This document shows, one piece after another, positions 1 to 7,792 of a stretch of DNA of 31,852 nucleotides. A program made the position numbers and the translations under genes. The DNA lies in the IMG/VR virus record IMGVR_UViG_3300000216_000011, positions 1 to 31,852 of that record. One strand, given 5' to 3'. The notes under the pieces were generated by a model. It had not been told where the DNA came from and did no database searches. It saw only the letters and a list, made by a program, of their open reading frames with translations. This stretch comes from a virus. Positions within the stretch are counted from its first letter, which is position 1. Every line of letters starts with the position of its first letter.

Positions 1-276
1 GGAGGGGGTGTAATTGATACTGTTTCTTTTGCATTACGGATTGCTTTGTGGACTTTGCAAAACCCTAGAAGCAGGAACACAATTATATTAGACGAGCCAT
101 TCAAGTTTCTCTCTAAAGACCTTCTTCCTAGGGCATCAGAATTATTAAAAGAATTATCAAAGAAGCTTAACCTTCAATTCATCATTGTAACTCATCTAGA
201 TGAGTTAACAGATTGCGCAGATAAAACTTTTGATGTTAAGATTAAGAAAGGCGCATCTCATGTTAAAGAAAGTTAA
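1..276 (+). CDS. SbcC/Rad50-like recombination ATPase, C-terminal end (partial)
   Basis: Only the last 91 codons are present; the frame is open to the left edge, so the gene starts outside the window. It opens with GGGVIDTVSFALRIAL, which resembles the ABC signature region of SMC/Rad50/SbcC ATPases. Walker B follows (NTIILDEPF), then an H-loop-like IIVTHLDEL. These are the C-terminal ATP-binding elements of a DNA repair/recombination ATPase, such as phage gp46-type nuclease subunits. A TTG at 46 is not a credible start because conserved residues lie upstream of it. It is the only plus-strand gene and converges on the late genes, its stop lying 9 bp from the stop of the next gene. This suggests the edge of an early DNA-metabolism module. 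I am sure of the ATPase class; the exact subfamily is inferred. Confidence 0.85.
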   Translation, partial: GGGVIDTVSFALRIALWTLQNPRSRNTIILDEPFKFLSKDLLPRASELLKELSKKLNLQFIIVTHLDELTDCADKTFDVKIKKGASHVKES

Positions 277-285
277 AAAAGAAGC

Positions 286-1152
286 TTAAAACTGAAAGTC
301 TACAGTGTCTTCGTCTAAATCTCCATGACCAGTTGTGGTATGATTTCCAGTAGCATCAAGAGCTGTCCACCCATCGGTTCCCTTGCTTCCAGAAACCACA
401 GGCTCTGCTCCATGTATTAATAATTTTGTAGAACCATCAACTGTGTGTTGTTCAGTTGGAGCTGTTATTGTATCAGACAGCCCTACATTTGGTGCAGCAC
501 CAAAAGGATTGCCATGATAAATCCTTATCTCATCTTTATTGCCGTTGAAGAAATTGCTTGAGGCATTCCAGCATCCAATGTTAAGTTGTGTAGTGATTGA
601 AGAAATAGTGCTTGGGTCATCAAGGAAGCTTACCTGTGTATCGTCTACATATATACCATACTCGTCAACAACTTTTATGAAAGCCAGATGATGCCAGTTT
701 GTGTCTGTTATTTCGCCACCAAGAGGCATATCAATTACTTCAGTGGAGTCTATAACAGCCATCTTAAACCCACTGCCATGTACATGCTGGAAATTCCATG
801 CCAAAGTACCGTTTCCTTGATTCATTATATACTCAGTGCCAGTATGTACGGCAAACTTTACAAACAGGTCAATGGTCATATTAGATGTGTCGGTAAATAA
901 ATCCCAATCAGAAGAATCTGGTGCAGATTTAAAATCGCCAGTACCATCAAAAATGTAAGAAGTGGCATCCGCAGATACACCTACAGCACCACCACTACCA
1001 AAACCGATCAAATGTGTACCCATCAATCTATAACAAACTCTTTTGTGCTGTTCAAATTGAGCAGGAGGGCTTAACCTTGCAGTAAAATCTGCTTCAAAAT
1101 CTGCAAGATGATCGTTTAAATATAGCCCACATTTCTTTTTTGACCATGCCAT
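286..1152 (-). CDS. LamG/concanavalin-like tail fibre or receptor-binding protein
   Basis: This 288-aa protein has a LamG-like (concanavalin A-like) jelly-roll pattern over about residues 60-210. The pattern elements are NMTIDLFVKF, NWHHLAFIKVVDEYGIYVDD and FFNGNKDEIRIYHG, the usual order of strands in LamG_3-type domains. Such domains bind sugars or proteins and are common in phage fibres and adhesins. It is the last gene of the minus-strand late cluster, 1 bp after the preceding gene, next to other fibre-type genes, so a receptor-binding or virion surface role is likely. It has no signal peptide or membrane segment. The fold is well supported; the specific role is inferred from position. 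Confidence 0.7.
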   Translation of the reverse strand: MAWSKKKCGLYLNDHLADFEADFTARLSPPAQFEQHKRVCYRLMGTHLIGFGSGGAVGVSADATSYIFDGTGDFKSAPDSSDWDLFTDTSNMTIDLFVKFAVHTGTEYIMNQGNGTLAWNFQHVHGSGFKMAVIDSTEVIDMPLGGEITDTNWHHLAFIKVVDEYGIYVDDTQVSFLDDPSTISSITTQLNIGCWNASSNFFNGNKDEIRIYHGNPFGAAPNVGLSDTITAPTEQHTVDGSTKLLIHGAEPVVSGSKGTDGWTALDATGNHTTTGHGDLDEDTVDFQF

Positions 1153-1153
1153 G

Positions 1154-1588
1154 CTATACAGAATCCTCCCCTCTTAATATTAAACGAGCATTGATGACAT
1201 CCCAATCAGTCTCAGGAAAATCATTTCTTTTTAATGGTGCAGGATTATTTGCAATCGCAGCCATTATCCTCTCAACCATATCAAACAACATTTCATTAGT
1301 TGCTTTTATCTTTCCAAGTGTGACAGTCTGTAGTTCATCAGGTGATAATGGTATAACGTCATACCCAAGTACTCTTTGCACTGTTGGAGAAACATCAATA
1401 TCTAAATCTGATAAGTCTGGTTGAGTAATAGTCCTGACAGCTTTATGAGTCTCTCTGTCATAAACAGGCATGTCCTCTTTAACAATCTCAATCCATACAT
1501 GAGGTTTATTCAATGGCATATTGATATTGTCAAACTCTTTAACTTTTAAGACCTTGCCAGTTGCCCTGTCAATCTTTGCATATCTCAT
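1154..1588 (-). CDS. Small tail-fibre-region protein of unknown function
   Basis: I do not recognise this 144-aa protein with certainty. It starts MRYAKIDRATGKVLKVKEF, a short strand-rich N-terminal part. The second half is predicted helical (LSPDELQTVTLGKIKATNEM onward, then a segment rich in Met, Ile and Ala). That layout is like small proteins beside phage fibres, including fibre chaperones and XkdW-like proteins. It lies 1 bp from each neighbour in the fibre cluster, so it is surely cotranscribed with them. A fibre assembly or attachment role is a guess from context. Confidence 0.55.
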   Translation of the reverse strand: MRYAKIDRATGKVLKVKEFDNINMPLNKPHVWIEIVKEDMPVYDRETHKAVRTITQPDLSDLDIDVSPTVQRVLGYDVIPLSPDELQTVTLGKIKATNEMLFDMVERIMAAIANNPAPLKRNDFPETDWDVINARLILRGEDSV

Positions 1589-1589
1589 A

Positions 1590-2624
1590 TTATGTGTCCT
1601 CTCCTTGATCTGTATTAAATGTTACATGTGTTCCAATGAATAACATATCTTGAGTCATATCATCGTTCCCATCAGAAACATCACGGAATAATCTTAGATA
1701 TACCATATCAAAATCAGCCGGAGTGCCACCAATAGTGACTGCGGTACTTTCCGCAGCTGTTAATTGTTCGTAAGCGGCTCCTTGTGCATCATCTGTAACA
1801 ACTACTGGAGTTCCACCAGAAAACACTTGATCTATACTTTCATTATCACTTACCGCTATTCCCTGTAAAGCTATAGCAACCCCTGTTGATACTGCGCCAG
1901 AAGTAGTCCATTGTGGTTGGAATGTGAGTGTTCCTAAATTCCAAGACTTCGGAAACATAATTCCGACTTGAGCATGCTCGTCTGCACTTGCATCAAATGC
2001 AAGTGCTTGTACATCTGGATTACCAGCAGTAGTTTCAATATCTGCAATTGCAGCGCACCCATTTGATGTAGTTGGCCTCCACGCATTTGCTGGAATCCAT
2101 ATAGTATGTTTACCTATAGTAGAAGAGAATGAATTAAATATTAATCTCCAATCTCCTGCTGCATATTCATAAAATCCAAGAATCTGCCCGGCTTGAGTTA
2201 AAATATCCTTACCTTGTGGCAATACTAAATCAGTTGCATGATGTGTAACAGTTAATGCTCCATCGAATTGTAAATACTTAGTTGAGCCAATACCAAGTGC
2301 ATTGATTGAAGTAAATGTAGTTGTACCTGTAACATCATTAAACAAACCATCTGCAAGTACTGGCAATGCAGTTGCACTCGCAATATCCGCACCAACTGCA
2401 TAAAACCCTGTAGATATTTTCCATAATACTATCCATGCACTGTTACCTGTATTTCTTTGCTTCATCAAATCATTTGCAGTGTCAGCCCATGTTTGAAATG
2501 CAAACGTGGTAGAGGGTGCAGTTGCACCAGAACTGTGAGTGACTAATGCACCAATCTGAGAATTCATATCTGCTCTCACTGTAGCACCATCCGCATTGGC
2601 TATATTCATATCATCTTGTGACAT
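1590..2624 (-). CDS. Tail fibre protein
   Basis: The 344-aa protein begins MSQDDMNIANADGATVRADM, followed by SSGATAPSTTFAFQTWADT and then NTGNSAWIVLWKI. This N-terminal arrangement is a recurring one in phage fibre proteins, where it mediates attachment to the tail. The rest is rich in Ala, Thr, Gly and Ser with short beta segments, as expected for a trimeric fibre or a beta-structured head domain. The start is backed by a strong ribosome binding site (TTTAGGAGGAG) just upstream, and the ATG overlaps the stop region of the preceding gene. Host receptor binding or fibre extension is inferred. Confidence 0.7.
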   Translation of the reverse strand: MSQDDMNIANADGATVRADMNSQIGALVTHSSGATAPSTTFAFQTWADTANDLMKQRNTGNSAWIVLWKISTGFYAVGADIASATALPVLADGLFNDVTGTTTFTSINALGIGSTKYLQFDGALTVTHHATDLVLPQGKDILTQAGQILGFYEYAAGDWRLIFNSFSSTIGKHTIWIPANAWRPTTSNGCAAIADIETTAGNPDVQALAFDASADEHAQVGIMFPKSWNLGTLTFQPQWTTSGAVSTGVAIALQGIAVSDNESIDQVFSGGTPVVVTDDAQGAAYEQLTAAESTAVTIGGTPADFDMVYLRLFRDVSDGNDDMTQDMLFIGTHVTFNTDQGEDT

Positions 2625-2983
2625 TATCTACTCCTCCTAAATAATAATTCTTCCTCTTCTCTAATTTTTAAATTTTCCTCATACCATGTCAACCACTGTG
2701 AGCATTCACTAGGCATGATTTCTACTACTTCACTATCTATAACAGCTTTCATAAATAGGTACCATACCCTCTCCTTTGTCACTTGTGGTTTCTTTGGTTT
2801 TGCAAAACCATGCCCAAATGGGACAAATTGTTTCGTTTCCTCGTTATACCAATACCTGCCATCTGCAACTAGATCACAATTATCTGGAACAACTACATCA
2901 TCATCCTCAACTTCTTCTTTGTCCTTGTATCCTATTAAGGATTTCTGTTTCCCTATTAATTCAAACACCGCCACTTTAGGCAT
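2624..2983 (-). CDS. Hypothetical protein between tail tip and fibre genes
   Basis: This 119-aa protein has no family I can name. The first 30 residues are strand-like (MPKVAVFELIGKQKSLIGY), followed by an acidic run EEVEDDD. An aromatic segment GRYWYNEETKQFVPFGHGF then leads to a helical, charged C-terminus. It sits between the J-like tail tip and the fibre gene: 1 bp after the former and overlapping the latter by one base. That position is typical of small fibre adaptors or chaperones. The function is not established from sequence. Confidence 0.5.
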   Translation of the reverse strand: MPKVAVFELIGKQKSLIGYKDKEEVEDDDVVVPDNCDLVADGRYWYNEETKQFVPFGHGFAKPKKPQVTKERVWYLFMKAVIDSEVVEIMPSECSQWLTWYEENLKIREEEELLFRRSR

Positions 2984-2984
2984 C

Positions 2985-5900
2985 TTATAATTCCTCCGCT
3001 ATAACTTGTAATTTACTTACTAAAATATTAAATGATGTATCTGTGGTTGTCAATTGGCATCTGAAATCGAAACCTCTCGCATTAAATTCTGCACTATCTA
3101 AATCATTCCATGCTGTCCACGATGCTGCTGACGTAGCAGGATCATCATCTGTCTGCCTTACCTGTACTTGTGCTGTTGCAGGAGCACCTCCATCACCATC
3201 CCAATCTTCTCTATCATCCACATTACCTGCCCATGAATCCATTAGATCAATCAGACCAGTAATTACTACAGTCAAATCAGTAGTTAGCCTTACAGCCTTA
3301 ACAGTAGTTAAATCAAACCCTGCAGCAAAGTCGTATGTTCCTGAAGTCTCCATTCCTCCTTCACTATCCCAATCTGCTATTGTATCTACATCTGTCCAAG
3401 TATCCATTAAACCTGCTGCTGAAAGTTTAAGTATTCCATCAGGGGCAGCAGTATTTGTATGAATTCCTGAGAAAGCTGTTTCCTCCACTACATCAGATGC
3501 TGCAGAAGAGAATGCTTGAATTGTAGCTTGCTTAGTATCTACTTTAGCTACATCACTTGATCTCCCTCCCTTATCAAATACTTTTGCTAAGTAAGTTCCG
3601 GGTTTTAGGGGTAACTGTGCTATTAAATCTGACCCCTTTGCTGTTGTACCTATAGAAACTGATTCAGACCAAGAAGCATTCGCTTCATCTAGTTCATCTG
3701 AATGCCTGAATTGAACCGTTCCACCAAAAAGTACATCTAAATCTGTAGGAGTACTCCATCTAAGTAAAGCAGAGCCTCCAAAAGCTGATATAGTTAAGTT
3801 AGCTAAAGCTGATGGTGCAGATGTCTGTCCAATAATAAGGACACCATTTGCATAAGACCAATTTCCATTTACAATAAAGTTAGGACTTGTGGCTTGAAGT
3901 CTTACATCATAGGTCTCTCCCTCTAATACATCTCCTAATATAATCTCAGAAGCTGATTGGGAGATTATAGTGGCATCAGCCCACTCTCCAGAACTACTTG
4001 TTACTCTGATTTGAGCATTAATTGAAGCATCAAACACATTAGCTATTGGGACAAAACTGACTCCCAATCTAGAAAGTAAAGTATTACCTACTCCTATTTC
4101 TAATATACTCTCATCAGTTCTAGTTGATAAAATAGTTACATCAGGTAAAGGACTAGGAACGACTATCTTTGAATCAAAATCAGGTATAGTACTTGTGTCT
4201 GCTGTATAAACTGCTGCTGAATTAGGTACTATATTTAATCTAGCTGCTAATTCATTCTGTGGCTCTGCTGAAAGTAAAAGTCCTTCAATTGTCTCTGAAC
4301 CTGAGATTCCAAAACTAAACATGTCTCCCACTATAGGTGCACTAGCTGCTGCTATAACACTATCAAAAGTAACACTTGTTTGATCACCTACATCAAGAAC
4401 AACTGTCTTTACTATCTCTTGGTCAGATACAGTTCTTATAGACACACCATAAGCATTCCCTAACTCCATAGTAAGTATTTCATCACAGGTAAATCCTGTC
4501 ATGTCTCCTGCACTATTTGATACAATAGTCTTAATTCTACCAGAAGCTATTCCCACTACTAGAACATCATGAGTAACCAAAACCATGTCACCCTTCTTAG
4601 CTGTAATCCATTCAAAGTCTGTGCTTAAAGACCATCTTTCAGGTCTCAATCTTATTTGTGCTAATGCGAACCTACCATTCTTCCATACATGATCAGTATT
4701 AGTTATGCCTATAGCATCCATCTGTTCAAACACTGTAGCATTTGCAGAAGTGTAGCCATCATCATAAACTATTCGTTCATCTGACAACCATTCTTTATCT
4801 CTATTAGCAAACCTCATTCTTAATGCGTGAGGAGCATCGGGAAAAAGTTTCTCTGCTTCAAATCCCCAAGAGTTTACTGGAGTGAAATGCTGTGTAGGTA
4901 CAGTTTTAGCCTTATCAATAGCAACTCCCCACTTGCCATCTATCTGTGTAACTGAGCCTCTACCTGCAGAAACAATAGTTGTCAATGTATCAAATACACT
5001 AGCTTGGAAATCTCGTACCATATTGAACTCAAAACTGTTAGTATCACAGTGAGACCAGAATTCTTCTACACTATCTAAGTCAATTCTGCTTTCAGCTACA
5101 GCACTATCATTACCTACTCCTTCTAGAACATGTCTAAACAGGGAAGCAGGATTACTGGTTAATGCATCAGCCCAAGATGACCCTCCAAATTCTGGAGCGT
5201 AAGATTGTGTAGTGGCACTAAGATTACTTATGACTCCATTCAACTGATCTGTCGCTCTAATAGAAATAGCTGTAGTAGCTAGAGGGTGTGAAAAGTTTAT
5301 TGGGTCTTCGTTAGTTATTGATCTCAAAGTTGTCCAAGTAGCTACATCAAATACTTTATCATCTGTTAGTAAATCTACAGATGTTCTTCTTACTCTTACA
5401 TCATATTTTCCTCTAGTACCCGTAGACCATCTAAAACCATGCCTCACAGCTTGGAGTTTGTTATTAGTCAAAGTTATGTTAGAACCTGATATAGCTGAAC
5501 TAGAAACTGTTTTGGCTGTGTAGGTTGGAGCACTCCATGAGTTAGCTCCTGAAACGCTATACTCTATCGCATGTGTTACAGTAATAGGTATTTTTGCTCC
5601 TTCTCCAGTGTATTGAGCTAAACCAGAAGCCCATACTAAATCCACACTGATCTCATCACAATTATCTTGAGTGGTTCTCGTAGTCCAACTATCTGTAGCT
5701 GTCAAAGTGATTGTGAAATCATCTTGTGACACTGTATCTGGGTAGATTGTATGAGCACTATCTCCTGACACTCCTTCATTTGTTTCTATTGTCACATCAT
5801 CAAATTCTGTTATAAGTGTATGACCTATTTTGATATTTGATATATCTAATCTGCCGTATCCCCATATCACCATCATCTTGAGGTATTGGTCATTTCCTAC

Positions 5901-6563
5901 TATCTCTGTATATGTTTGAGCACCTAAAGGAGGCACATTTTTATGCTTTCCTAACACCATTGGTATTGGTGCGAAAGGTCTTAAAGTATTACTCGCTCCC
6001 TCTATAAATAATGTAGGACTTTCTCTGAAAGAGTCTGTACTAGAAAGTGATCCCAGACTAGGAGAAGAAACACTAGGAGGAGGAGATAAGGCATTTATAG
6101 CCAACATACCTACTCCAGAAACAGCAGCGAATATTAAAGATGAAGATATATAAGTACCTGACCAACCGAATGCACCTACAAGTGAAAGAGAACTACCACC
6201 ACTAGGAGCAGCCAATGCTGCTGCAACAACAAACACAGCTACTTGTGCTATAACTTTGATGGGGCTTTTACTACTGCTTCCACCGCCTCCTCCACCTCCA
6301 CCGCCCATAGGTATGGTTCTAATAACTACAACACTGTTCTTTTCTGGGACTATATCCCAATCGTTTATGTATTCATCATTTATACATACATGTGCACATC
6401 TTCTCAAGAAAGGATCAGGTTGCACCATTTCAGTTATTTCTGAAATAGACATTCCCTCATTCACTATCTTGTCTATACCTGCTGCTTTAAAGGGATGCGG
6501 TACTGCTATGATTCTTAGTTTATTTTCTGCTTCTTCTGGAAGCATTAAATTATTCTCCGACAT
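2985..6563 (-). CDS. Tail tip / host specificity protein (lambda J-like)
   Basis: At 1192 aa this is the largest protein here, and its size, order and layout match lambda J-type central tail tip proteins. The first 90 residues form a ubiquitin-like segment (LRIIAVPHPFKAAGIDKIV) that resembles lambda gpI-type domains, ending in IPM plus nine glycines. A hydrophobic stretch with two likely helices follows (about residues 105-165). The central part matches tail-tip hub domains (RFANRDKEWLSDERIVYDD, then ATVFEQMDAIGI). Towards the C-terminus are fibronectin III-like repeats (SAPSALANLTISAFGGSALL). It follows the NlpC/P60 gene with a 14-bp overlap, as lambda K is followed by I and J. The role is to form the tail tip and contact the host receptor. 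Residue positions are approximate. Confidence 0.88.
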   Translation of the reverse strand: MSENNLMLPEEAENKLRIIAVPHPFKAAGIDKIVNEGMSISEITEMVQPDPFLRRCAHVCINDEYINDWDIVPEKNSVVVIRTIPMGGGGGGGGGSSSKSPIKVIAQVAVFVVAAALAAPSGGSSLSLVGAFGWSGTYISSSLIFAAVSGVGMLAINALSPPPSVSSPSLGSLSSTDSFRESPTLFIEGASNTLRPFAPIPMVLGKHKNVPPLGAQTYTEIVGNDQYLKMMVIWGYGRLDISNIKIGHTLITEFDDVTIETNEGVSGDSAHTIYPDTVSQDDFTITLTATDSWTTRTTQDNCDEISVDLVWASGLAQYTGEGAKIPITVTHAIEYSVSGANSWSAPTYTAKTVSSSAISGSNITLTNNKLQAVRHGFRWSTGTRGKYDVRVRRTSVDLLTDDKVFDVATWTTLRSITNEDPINFSHPLATTAISIRATDQLNGVISNLSATTQSYAPEFGGSSWADALTSNPASLFRHVLEGVGNDSAVAESRIDLDSVEEFWSHCDTNSFEFNMVRDFQASVFDTLTTIVSAGRGSVTQIDGKWGVAIDKAKTVPTQHFTPVNSWGFEAEKLFPDAPHALRMRFANRDKEWLSDERIVYDDGYTSANATVFEQMDAIGITNTDHVWKNGRFALAQIRLRPERWSLSTDFEWITAKKGDMVLVTHDVLVVGIASGRIKTIVSNSAGDMTGFTCDEILTMELGNAYGVSIRTVSDQEIVKTVVLDVGDQTSVTFDSVIAAASAPIVGDMFSFGISGSETIEGLLLSAEPQNELAARLNIVPNSAAVYTADTSTIPDFDSKIVVPSPLPDVTILSTRTDESILEIGVGNTLLSRLGVSFVPIANVFDASINAQIRVTSSSGEWADATIISQSASEIILGDVLEGETYDVRLQATSPNFIVNGNWSYANGVLIIGQTSAPSALANLTISAFGGSALLRWSTPTDLDVLFGGTVQFRHSDELDEANASWSESVSIGTTAKGSDLIAQLPLKPGTYLAKVFDKGGRSSDVAKVDTKQATIQAFSSAASDVVEETAFSGIHTNTAAPDGILKLSAAGLMDTWTDVDTIADWDSEGGMETSGTYDFAAGFDLTTVKAVRLTTDLTVVITGLIDLMDSWAGNVDDREDWDGDGGAPATAQVQVRQTDDDPATSAASWTAWNDLDSAEFNARGFDFRCQLTTTDTSFNILVSKLQVIAEEL

Positions 6564-6948
6564 AACGATAAATTCCCTCTATTCTTCTAAAATTTTTAAT
6601 TCTTTCATAAGTTGTACCTGTACCATGCTCTGTATGAAGCATCATTTTATCTGTTACTGCAAGTCCTACATGGCATGTCCTACCTGCTGCGTAATACATA
6701 ATGCCATCTAAAGGTTGAATGTCATCTACTTCTTTCCAATACTTTTCTATTCCTTCTGCAAATAATCTTTGCAGTAAGATTCTGTCTTTCACACTGTACG
6801 CTATTTTATCATACTTAATCAATTCCACATTCTTTACTTCTTTGTATCCTTGATACAAAAGTCCATAACAGTCCCACCCACTCCAATCTCTTCCATGTGG
6901 TTTGAATGACACACTCACAGCTTTTTTTGCAAATTCTTCTATGTTCAT
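6550..6948 (-). CDS. NlpC/P60 peptidase, tail-tip cell wall hydrolase (lambda K-like)
   Basis: The 132-aa protein has the NlpC/P60 papain-like layout. The catalytic Cys lies in DWSGWDCYGLL (near residue 27) and the catalytic His in CHVGLAV (near residue 93). A further His in MLHTEHG could be the third polar residue. These enzymes cut peptide bonds in peptidoglycan so that the tail can reach the membrane. It lies between the DUF1833 gene and the J-like gene, matching the L-K-I-J order of lambda. It lacks the N-terminal JAB/Mov34-like domain of lambda K, so it is the short form. Confidence 0.88.
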   Translation of the reverse strand: MNIEEFAKKAVSVSFKPHGRDWSGWDCYGLLYQGYKEVKNVELIKYDKIAYSVKDRILLQRLFAEGIEKYWKEVDDIQPLDGIMYYAAGRTCHVGLAVTDKMMLHTEHGTGTTYERIKNFRRIEGIYRYVGE

Positions 6949-6951
6949 AGT

Positions 6952-7416
6952 TTAAAATATTGAAGGAAAAAATGCAGGTGACATCTGACCTGCAGGATAA
7001 GGTTCTGCTTCCATGTTCTCACCAACTAACTCTCCACTTAAAGTGGTGAAGTCCCAATGTACATTTCTTAATGTTAGAGGAGCAAATGTTATTTCTAACG
7101 TGTCTGGTGCTGCTGCTCTTATTACAGAAATAGTTATTGTTGGAGGTGTAGTTATATTTCTAATATGTGTAGAAATTTCTCTAGAAACATTATCAATAGT
7201 CACAGTAGACCTCGGTGGAGCATTCTCCTTGCTATCAGGTAAAGTTATAGTAAATGGCATTGCTGTAAAGACAACACTATTGCTAGTAATATTCTCATTG
7301 TTATTAACCAGATTTATATCAGATATGTCAGCGTGAGATACAGTTAACAATATTAAGAATACATCTGATGTCTCTCTTAAAAATGCTTGTTGTTTTGTAG
7401 TGTCTGTAATAGCCAT
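6952..7416 (-). CDS. DUF1833 tail-tip protein (lambda L-like position)
   Basis: The 154-aa protein matches the DUF1833 pattern throughout. It has FLILLTVSHADISDINLVNN, then the ITSNSVVFTAMPFTITLPD segment, TVTIDNVSREISTHIRN, a PDTLEITF strand and a final Pro-rich SPAFFPSIF. Members sit in the distal tail just upstream of the NlpC/P60 gene and are thought to be tail hub/tip proteins. It lies 1 bp after the M-like gene and 3 bp before the peptidase gene, so it is translated with both. It lacks the C-terminal Fe-S motif known for lambda L. The family is clear; its exact place in the tip is inferred. Confidence 0.85.
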   Translation of the reverse strand: MAITDTTKQQAFLRETSDVFLILLTVSHADISDINLVNNNENITSNSVVFTAMPFTITLPDSKENAPPRSTVTIDNVSREISTHIRNITTPPTITISVIRAAAPDTLEITFAPLTLRNVHWDFTTLSGELVGENMEAEPYPAGQMSPAFFPSIF

Positions 7417-7417
7417 T

Positions 7418-7789
7418 TTATGGTAGTATCTCCAATTCTAATTTAGACTCCCATATTCTTGTAGCCGTAGTAGAGCCATCACAATTAGCCAACAGACTCC
7501 ATGATGGAGGTGTTTTAAACCTACATGTGATAGCTGAGTCATCCACTGGATCAGTCCATGTAAATGTAGCCGAACCTTCTGCTGTAGTAGTGATGTAGAA
7601 AGTGTCAAAGGTAGCTCTCTGTGTCCCATTAAGTATCATCTTAATACTCAGGTTCCTTACTGCAGCCGTAAACTTTTTACGCACCTTTGGTGCTCCCTGA
7701 TCCATAGATGACCTCGCTAATGCGTTCTGTCTAGAATCAGTTATGTCCATGAATCCTTGTTGTGGTAGTGATACAGGCCACGCTGCCAT
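7418..7789 (-). CDS. Minor tail protein (lambda M-like position)
   Basis: The 123-aa protein starts MAAWPVSLPQQGF and is beta-rich (KFTAAVRNLSIKMILN, SATFTWTDPVDDSAITCRF, ESKLELEILP). This profile is typical of small distal-tail proteins encoded directly after the tape measure gene. It lies 3 bp after the tape measure gene and 1 bp before the DUF1833 gene. That is the position of lambda gpM, which starts the tail tip next to the tape measure C-terminus. Assignment rests on position plus general pattern rather than catalytic residues. Confidence 0.7.
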   Translation of the reverse strand: MAAWPVSLPQQGFMDITDSRQNALARSSMDQGAPKVRKKFTAAVRNLSIKMILNGTQRATFDTFYITTTAEGSATFTWTDPVDDSAITCRFKTPPSWSLLANCDGSTTATRIWESKLELEILP

Positions 7790-7792
7790 ATG

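Noticed and set aside
46-48. TTG as start of a 76-aa protein
   Set aside because: ABC signature residues lie upstream in the same open frame, so the gene is a partial one entering from the left edge.
250-300. Bidirectional terminator between the convergent genes
   Set aside because: Apart from an AAGCTT palindrome I could find no stem followed by a T tract on either strand.
6256-6711. Plus-strand frame opposite the tail tip and peptidase genes
   Set aside because: It is antisense to two well-supported genes and its proline run is the reverse of the poly-Gly tract at 6279-6305; no ribosome binding site or family features.
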